From NCBI RefSeq assembly GCF_030848805.1, contig NC_092367.1, positions 3,596,001 through 3,660,000 of the forward strand: a DNA stretch of 64,000 bases, read 5' to 3'. A program made the position numbers and the translations under genes. This document shows positions 38,001-47,000 of this stretch, in pieces; the stretch's first letter is position 1; each line of letters starts with the position of its first letter. The notes under the pieces were generated by a model. The model was not told the origin of the DNA. It ran no database searches and worked only from the letters and a program-made list of their open reading frames with translations. This stretch comes from Temnothorax longispinosus (Eukaryota > Arthropoda > Insecta > Hymenoptera > Formicidae).

Positions 38001-41000
38001 AAATAATAGAGGTAACATAACTTCTCCGTAAAAAATCAATAAAGTTAATCATCCTTCCTTTGCGATAATTAATAACTCGATAGACTATAATTAATGTTAC
38101 TTTGACTTTTTTCCTCACGGAGGTTTCTAAAAGTGTATGCACCATTCTTCATCAATTTACCAACAGATATTCTTTAAGATAATAAGCTATGTAAAAAAAT
38201 TGACTTTCCCAGATAACAAGCATGTCTAAAACTCTTTTCAAAAGTGTCGTTTTTAAGACATTACTAGTAGACATCTTAAAAATGTTTTGGAAAAAAAAAA
38301 AAAAACATCTGGAAATTATCTTTTATAAGACATTATTTGAGTTATGTATAGATATTTATATTACTGACAATGTTGATATTTATTAATTTTAGAATACATG
38401 TGTAACATGGCTAATTAAGATATCTTGTGGAACTGTCAAAGAGATGTCATCATGATGTTTTCAAGTCGTCTTATATCTTAATTTATGACGTCTTTGAGTC
38501 ATTTTATCTAGATATATTAACTCCTTTTTACATAACTTACATCATAAAAAAATATTTCTTGGGAAATTGGCAAAATATAGCCTCTCAAATTCTCCCTAGG
38601 ATTCCGAAAAGGAAACCCTTTCAGTTTTACATATTATCACGAATAATTATAATGAAAGCAGTAATTACAATGCCAAATGCATTATGTATTTTGAGGATAT
38701 ATCCACAATGCCAATGCTCTCGAATTTCGAAATGAAATTGTTCGCCTTAGTTCCCGATGGCACAAGCCAACAGCATAATGAAGATAATTAAGCAAATCAC
38801 CGTTATGCAGTCAAGCGGCAGTGACGTGGTAATCTTTCATCGCGATTCGCCGCAGGATTAATTATAGACTACGTATTACACTTGACAGAATCCTTAAAAA
38901 TCTTTGCTCAAATACTTTGTTAAGAAACCGATATTAATATCAGATACAATCGATCATGATACACGACAACGGGATGATAAATTAATTGCTTGCAAATATA
39001 ATTATAATCGAGAGCGGATCGAACGAATTACTTAGCCCGCGGAATAGTTTCGCTATACAATTACATTTTTATCAAAAGGCGTAAAAAATCCTCTGGATAA
39101 GTGGATCTCTAAATTAATTAAAACGACGAAAGGCTCTCTCGCCGCGCTGACGATGATAGCTTGCCTTTCAATGCGGGCTGAATACTCGTTTCCGTTCGAG
39201 CGGGATTTTCCTCCGGTAAATGCAAGAGCGAGGAGGCGCGCGGCCTCTTTTCGCTGATTACACCAATCGCCGTTGACCGCTGCACGAGAGCGCTTTCTAA
39301 TTAATGTAAGGCGATCATTTAATTGCAATTAATGTTGCAGCAGCCGGTAGCTGTTCCTATTCCCAAAGCTATATCCTTTAATCATTCCTCCACTTATCCA
39401 TCGAATTCCACACACTCGCTATACGATCTATCACTATTCCAATTATCGAGTACGAAATATTCTAAATCAGTTTATTAATTGCTAACATTATGAATTCTTC
39501 ATGTATACGGATATTACAATACTTTTACGATGATCTTGTTATTTCTTTTCGTCGTTGCCACTAACAATGATAGTTATTACAATTAGTACCTTTTGCTACG
39601 CTGTTCTTTCATTTTCTCGGAATCAACATCTGCTATCAAGAGCAAGTTAAATTTTACATTAGCCAATTCCACTCGTGCAAAGGTGAAAAACGAAGAATTC
39701 GACGCCAAGCATTTAGTAACTACCGCCGTAAAAAAAAAAATCGCCGAGATCGATATCGCCAACTAACACAGATGTACTGACAGCCCAATGGTCCAATAAT
39801 CGATTTTATCTATTTTCGATCTATTGTATTCCGTAAATGTATTACATATATATTTTCACGCATTTACCATTGTCCAAATTCGCAATATTCATGACATATA
39901 TAAATTTGATAAATTTGACTTGATAAATAAATATCATACCACTATCCAGTGCATTGTGAGTATCGAAAAATTTTTCTTGCATTGATAGTAATAATTAAGT
40001 GGTAAAAAATATGCTCCATAAAATATCCAGAACGATTAAATATACAAGTATAATACTATAAAAGCAACGAAAATTGGATGATAATCTCAATGTGAAAATT
40101 ATAAAGTAAATTCCGGATATTATATTAAGTAGAGTAATCGATTTCACGATATTACGTTTAATGTAAATTAAGATAACTCGTGGCTAATTAAGAATTGTTA
40201 AAATATCCATGAGAAATACCTTCATTATTATGCATATCGTTCCGATGCAGAATTAATTAAGCTTAATATTCATACACAGATATTCCCATTCTCTCCTTTT
40301 TATGCATATAATAATGAGAGGTGCATTTGATCATTAAAATAAAATACCGAGTAAATAGTAGAACAAATTGAGCATAACAATTTCCAGCGATAAATTTAAT
40401 TAGTTATTAATACGGCTATTTAAGTTTCAATTTAAATATATTAGTGTAAGTAATTCAATTCAAATATTAAGTAAATTCTTGATATGTGAAAACGAAATAA
40501 TGCATGTCCTGTGCGTGAATGCGTAAAAGAATAAACTTTTCTAATATCTTAGAAAAATAGAATATTTTGAGTATCGCATTGCAAACGACGAGGTGTTGAA
40601 GGCTCAAATTCCTTGCAGGTACCAACCAAACACCAGGCGCAGCTTTTTTCTTTCATGAACCCATTAGCGATCGAAATCTGGCTGTACGTTCTGGCAGCGT
40701 ACGTTTTGGTGTCGGTGACGATGTTTGTCGTGTCGCGATTTAGCCCCTACGAATGGAATAATCCTCATCCGTGTCACCCCGGGCCGGAAATCGTCGAGAA
40801 CCAGTTCTCCTTATCGAACAGCTTCTGGTTCACCATTGGAACCCTCATGCAACAGGGCAGCGATCTAAATCCCAAGGTTTGCGATGAATTTCCGCTGTAT
40901 CTATCAAACATTGTGTATAAACGCGTAGCGCGAAACTGATTTTCTTATATGTGCAGCATGTATATTATAAAGATATTATTATGTAAATCATCTTAATTTG

Positions 41001-44000
41001 CTTCGTAAACAAGCTCATTAATACCGCTTTCATCTATATATAATATAATAGACATAATAATTCATGAATAACTCTCGTAATAACGGATTCTCGTTTCAAG
41101 CGTCCATTAGAGCATCATGAACTATAGTTACATAGTTCATATATCATTTCATATTAATAATCGAAACAATGCAAATGACCTAAAACTATAATAACTATTA
41201 AATTAAATTTCTATTTTAATAACGCCCATTGCCATGCCTCTAAATCAAATTAATAATTTAAAGTGATTATCTGTTTGAAATACTTTATTATCAAATATCT
41301 TCGCGATAACGCTTCGCAATTTTCTCGACAAGGAGCGCGAACGTTCCTATTTGAGAAATCTTTAGCTTTCATTTGCAGACTTCAGCTTTTGAATTAGTTT
41401 TCAAATACTGAGAATCTCCTATTCAACGAAAATGAAACGCGTTAATTCCTGGAACGCCTGAAAGATACAGTAAGAACGTAAAAAGGAGTATCGAAGTATT
41501 TTCAGCGTAACGAGGAATTAACAAATTTAAAGGCGCTATTACGAGAGATTGCAGTTGTGCTATTAGATTGCAAGACGGTAGTCAATATCGACAATAAAAT
41601 TTTTTACTAATCAATTTTACAATACATGTATCATCGCTTGCAGTAAAATTAATACGAAGCTAACAGCGGTAAATGAAGCTAATTGTTAAACCGAATTTCG
41701 ATGAAGTGATCTCTTTATCAGGCTACGAGCACGCGTATTGTGGGTGGCATATGGTGGTTCTTCACCCTGATCATCATCTCGTCGTATACCGCGAATCTAG
41801 CGGCTTTTCTTACGGTGGAAAGAATGATCACGCCGATAGAGCACGCCGAAGATCTCGCCAGTCAGACGGACATCGCGTACGGAACTCTCGATAGCGGAAG
41901 CACGATGACTTTTTTCAGGGTGACTAATATTTTTATTATCTATTCGGAATAGATGGTAGAGTAATATAGTTACTAATATCTATTTACCACTAATTAATGT
42001 TATACTATTAGTACTAATATCTCTATAATGTTACCCTGTACAACCTGTAAATGTAAATCTGTCGCAAAGCTATATGATATAAATAAGATATTTTTCTTTC
42101 GCACTATCCTATAATAAAAATATTTAAAAAGTATACTCTTTAATGGTGCGAAAGCTGTAGCTCGCTTAGTTCATATGTAAATTCAACCCTGTATTACATT
42201 AATGATTCTACGATTACATGAGTTTGTATCCAATTTATGGCCTGTAAATAACCGTGTAATGATCGCGCGCGATACAACCGCGCAATCGATATACGAAAAT
42301 AATTATTTTGCAATTATTATGATAATCGCTTCCGCTCACGCGGGAATGGAATTTTAATCAGGTCGCGTCTTTCGCGCTAGTTTGTAGAAACTTTTCCGCT
42401 GGCAATTAATTATGAAATAATATGTATCAATATGCGAAATTTATAATGCAAGCTATCGCCGTAAACGGCGGTTATCATAATGTTGCATTATGACGCTAAT
42501 AAAATTTGATTTTCTGCGCTTCTCAAATTCCGTTTCAAGGATTCAATGATCGAGACGTACAAAAAGATGTGGAGATTCATGGAGAACAAGAAGCCGTCGG
42601 TATTCGTTTCAACATATGAAGAGGGTATCCAGCGAGTTCTTCAAGGCGATTACGCCTTTCTGATGGAGTCGACCATGATCGATTACATTGTCCAGAGGGA
42701 CTGCAATCTCACGCAAATTGGTGGTCTGTTGGACAACAAGGGATATGGAATCGCTACGCCCATGGGTGAGCTGTTACGCTGATCAATATTTGCTTTTACT
42801 TCCAAATTTCATTAGTTTTCACAATCCAATTTGTAATAGTTTTATAGTTTATCGAGCAGCACTAATACTTAAAAAAAAAACAATTTCAATATTTTGTTAA
42901 AAGTGAACAGTGTACAATTGATAAATCCAAAATTGTTTTTAATTCGATATTTTTAAATAAACATCCATTTCAACTTCCAGGTTTTTGTACATTTAATCAT
43001 ATATAATTTATAATTTTTTTAAAATAAGAATAAAATTGCTGTATTTTTACTTGATACTATATCGCGCGAATAAAAAGTATAATTTTAATTTAAAATAAAA
43101 ATAAATCGCGTAAATATTGCTTGCTACATCTACTTAATAGCGCTGATTCCTGAACAAATTTCGCAGGCTCGCCCTGGCGGGACAAGATATCTCTAGCAAT
43201 TCTGGAATTGCAAGAGAAAGGCGAAATACAGATTCTGTATGACAAATGGTGGAAGAGTCCCGGGGATACTTGCATGAGGACAGAAAAGGGAAAGGAGAAC
43301 AAAGCCAACGCTCTAGGCGTCGACAACATAGGTGAGAAAGGCTCTCAGAGAATAGCGCGTAAACTCTGAATTATACGCATCACGAGTTTCCTCCGTAATG
43401 TCATATAACACACGGAAATCCCTCTTACAGTCGCAAACATTTCCTTATTTTTGTTGGTTCATTATTCTTATGAAAAAGACTGTTAATTAAATTTTCTAAG
43501 GGGCAGGGCGCTGCTTGATTGACAGAAAATCTTAAAACAAATATCTCTGATGTAAATTTAAATATGTACTTTTCAGTAGAATTCTATAATAAATTATTCG
43601 AATTATGTGTAGGTACGTGTAATTTATATATTCTTTTTAAATTTGTTTATTTAATTTATACGCATAGAAATATTTATTTCTCTCTTAAAATTATCTATCG
43701 ATACCTTATGCGTCTGATCGAGAATCGATGTGCCTCGTTTCTGTGTAGGAGGAGTTTTCGTGGTCTTACTGTGCGGCTTGGCATTCGCCGTGCTTATAGC
43801 GATTTTCGAATTCTGCTACAATTCCAGGAGGAACGCACCGGCAGAACGGGTGAGTGCATCGATCCTAGAAACCAGTGCTGAAATTTATTTCAACAAATCA
43901 GCACGTTCACGTTGCACGACTCTATTCGTCGACATTCAGATTCCCGATAAAGGCGACCACCGCCGCGTTTAATTCTCAAGCCTTTCGTCGCTTTATGTTT

Positions 44001-47000
44001 GTTAATCGTTAAAACTATTAACTTTAAGAGATGTGCATGTGACTGTACGCGTAAGCATTGCATGACGTTCCCTGAACTTTGTTTCATCGCTACATCATGG
44101 ATTTCGTCGTATCAGCATGAGCTCATCGTCCATTGAAGCATGCCGCTCGACTTCGCAAGCATCCCAAGCACAGTTGCGAAAAAAGGTCCGTTTTACCATC
44201 GTGAGAACTTCTTACGAATTCGTCTGCTTCAATACAAACTCGCAATCTTTATCTAAGCATTATATTTAAATAATATGCGTGTATCGCAAGGTATCGTTGA
44301 TGATTCGCTATTGTACGTTATATAAAGATGCTCCGATATTAGCGGAAAGTAAAAATCTAGAATTCATTTTTTGATCATCTTTTTTACAAATGTTGAAATT
44401 TGATATTTTGATAAAAGTTACCTTTAAGTTACGTAATTTTGTCAAAATAAAGTCCACATTAACAATTAATATATCATTATTTATCTTCGCTTTTGTATCC
44501 CTTTAATAGTTTACAGTTTGAAAAGTATTCTACAAGGAATAATGTTACTTATTTACTTCTCGCTAATTTTAGAACATTTTTCTGCATCATGATATACCTT
44601 AATCACGCGAATAATTCGCCGTTGTGGGTTGCTGATGTAGCAAAGGCCTCCGGTCCCTCCGACGCCTACCTCCGGCTCTCTTCAGGGAATTTCTCAGACT
44701 GTGCAACAACAGCAGCAACAACAATGCCAGCAGCAACATCAGCAGCAACCGAATCAACAAGAGTCGCTCTGCTCGGAAATGGCACGCGAGCTCTGCCGCG
44801 CTTTACGCTGCCGCGCGTCGTCCCGACGACGGCGTACCTGCGACAAATGTTCTACGCACGTGATCGGCTACCCGCCGGACAATCCCACTGCCACTCCCGT
44901 AAACGGGATGAGGTCCCAGGTATATAACAGTTGTCTCGTCCCTCGTTAATTTATCGCGCTAGCATTAATCTACAAGCCGACGCGTATATTTTTCATGATA
45001 TATTAACACGAATTAAATAAAGCTATTCGTTTTTCTAATTAATGACTCGTAAAATACAATAAAAAACAATAATATATAAAATGTAATACACTCGTAAAAC
45101 ACATACCAGCATCTTTTATAAATGAAAATTTACCTGAACTGTCCCTATCCAAAATATAAGGAAACATAAAGTTCTATAGTTATTCGAGAATTGCCCTGTG
45201 ATTCTATCTATCGTGAAAATTCAAATTCCAATTAAGAATCCACGATCTAAGGCAATATCGAACACAATATGTTTTTTCTTTTTAGATGAGGTTTAAGAAC
45301 AATGGTAAAAAAGGAGCCTGAGATACTCATAATCCGATCTTATATTTAAGAACGTCTTAAGTGCGATCTCAAGATGCTATACGGTCATTTCATTGAATCG
45401 AGCTTTAAAAGTAATGAAGACCAAACTTAAGAAGACCAGACTTAATCTTAAATATAAGTTCAGACTATAAATGCTGCTGTAAGAGCGTATTCAGTTCTTT
45501 AATCATCTCTTCTTCAAACTGACGGTTTCCTTCATCCGAAATCAATTTTATATATCGTAATTTTGCCGAAAGAGAAATATCTCCTTCTCCGCCATATCGT
45601 TATTCAATTATATTTTATATTCACCGAGCTTTTTGTGCTCCCACGTTCATTAAACTCATAATTGCATTCAAATGTTCTTTAATTAACGTGTATCCGGTAA
45701 GCGGATTTATTTCCTGTCAGGGATGGGTACGAAATTTATTATCTCTTCATTCCTTCTTGCGATTAATTCGGTACTGCAAGATAAAGATTTTACTGAAGAG
45801 ATTAAAGGGTCCAATGGAATCCAATTGAATCTTAACTGTAGCGCTTTAAGCAATTAATTCTATTAGCTGCCGAAGTTACATAAACCGAGAAATCGTAAAA
45901 ATTCCACAAATCGCCGATAGATAAATTAATGGAGATGGAATATGCAAAAAAATTTAATCGTATTAAATAATAAAATAAAGTAACTTATAAAACGCGATAT
46001 TTAAGATTCAAGGCATTAGTAAAATTGCGTACAAAATTCCCGGTTTCCTATTATCTGAAATATATTTCGATTTCCGTAAATTTCGCATCACAGGCATGTT
46101 ATCTGTGCGTCTGCTATGATGTTACACCCACGTAATTATTACTTAATCGTTATATAATTGTGACTGTGTATTACAGAGAAGCAGCCTGGCCGTACCCGTA
46201 GTCGAACTGCCTCCACACATCCACATGCATCATCACGCACCGCCGCACGACTATGACGGCAATTAGAATTATTAGCAAGACCAATACCGTTGGAAACATT
46301 GTAATCGTAATCAGGAACAAGTACAAAGCGTCTCGCGTCTCGCGAAAAGCAATTGCGATCGATTTGTTGATTTCCGTCGATAGTGTCGGAGTTCACCCAA
46401 TAGACATTGTTTGCACAATATTGACAAAATATTCGTCGTTGGCGCGATTACGAAGAAAGATCTTAAACGTAAGTCTGTAAAGCAACGTGTGCGCCGCTTT
46501 TCCGCACATTTGATAAATCCGTCGAGAGATCGACGCTATATACCGAACTTAATTGATAAAACGGTATAACGGTGGTTCTAAAGTGGTTTTTCTCGTAGCC
46601 GCGAGTTTTGTACGATTAATCAATCCGCGGGACAGTGTAATCGTTCTGAGGCAAAGCGTTCGCCGCTTTATTCACCACTTTAGAAAGTATTCAAATACGT
46701 TGAGGTAACGTGATTTAATACTATCAGGATACCGGAGAAAAATCTTAAATTAAAAAGTTACGACCAGCTCGCATGCATATTAATTCTTGGAAGCCTCGCG
46801 GAAGGAAATTTTCTTCGATATGATGCGAGCAAGATCGAAGTTATCAAAATCGACCTTTTAAAAGTACCTAAAAAAAGTCGATGCTATTTCACAGCGACAT
46901 TCACGATTTCAACGCAACAAATGAATGCTTTACGCAAATGGACCGTAAATTTTTTATCCCTAAAATTATATTTTTATTGAAAAGTTATTATACCGAGATC

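Noticed and set aside
44118..44190. Coding-like stretch starting M-S-S-S-S-I-E-A-C-R between the TM4 and tail exons
   Set aside because: The nearest AG acceptor puts it out of phase with the exon ending at 43849, its other frames stop quickly, and its GTCCGT donor is poor. Not supported as a receptor exon without cDNA.
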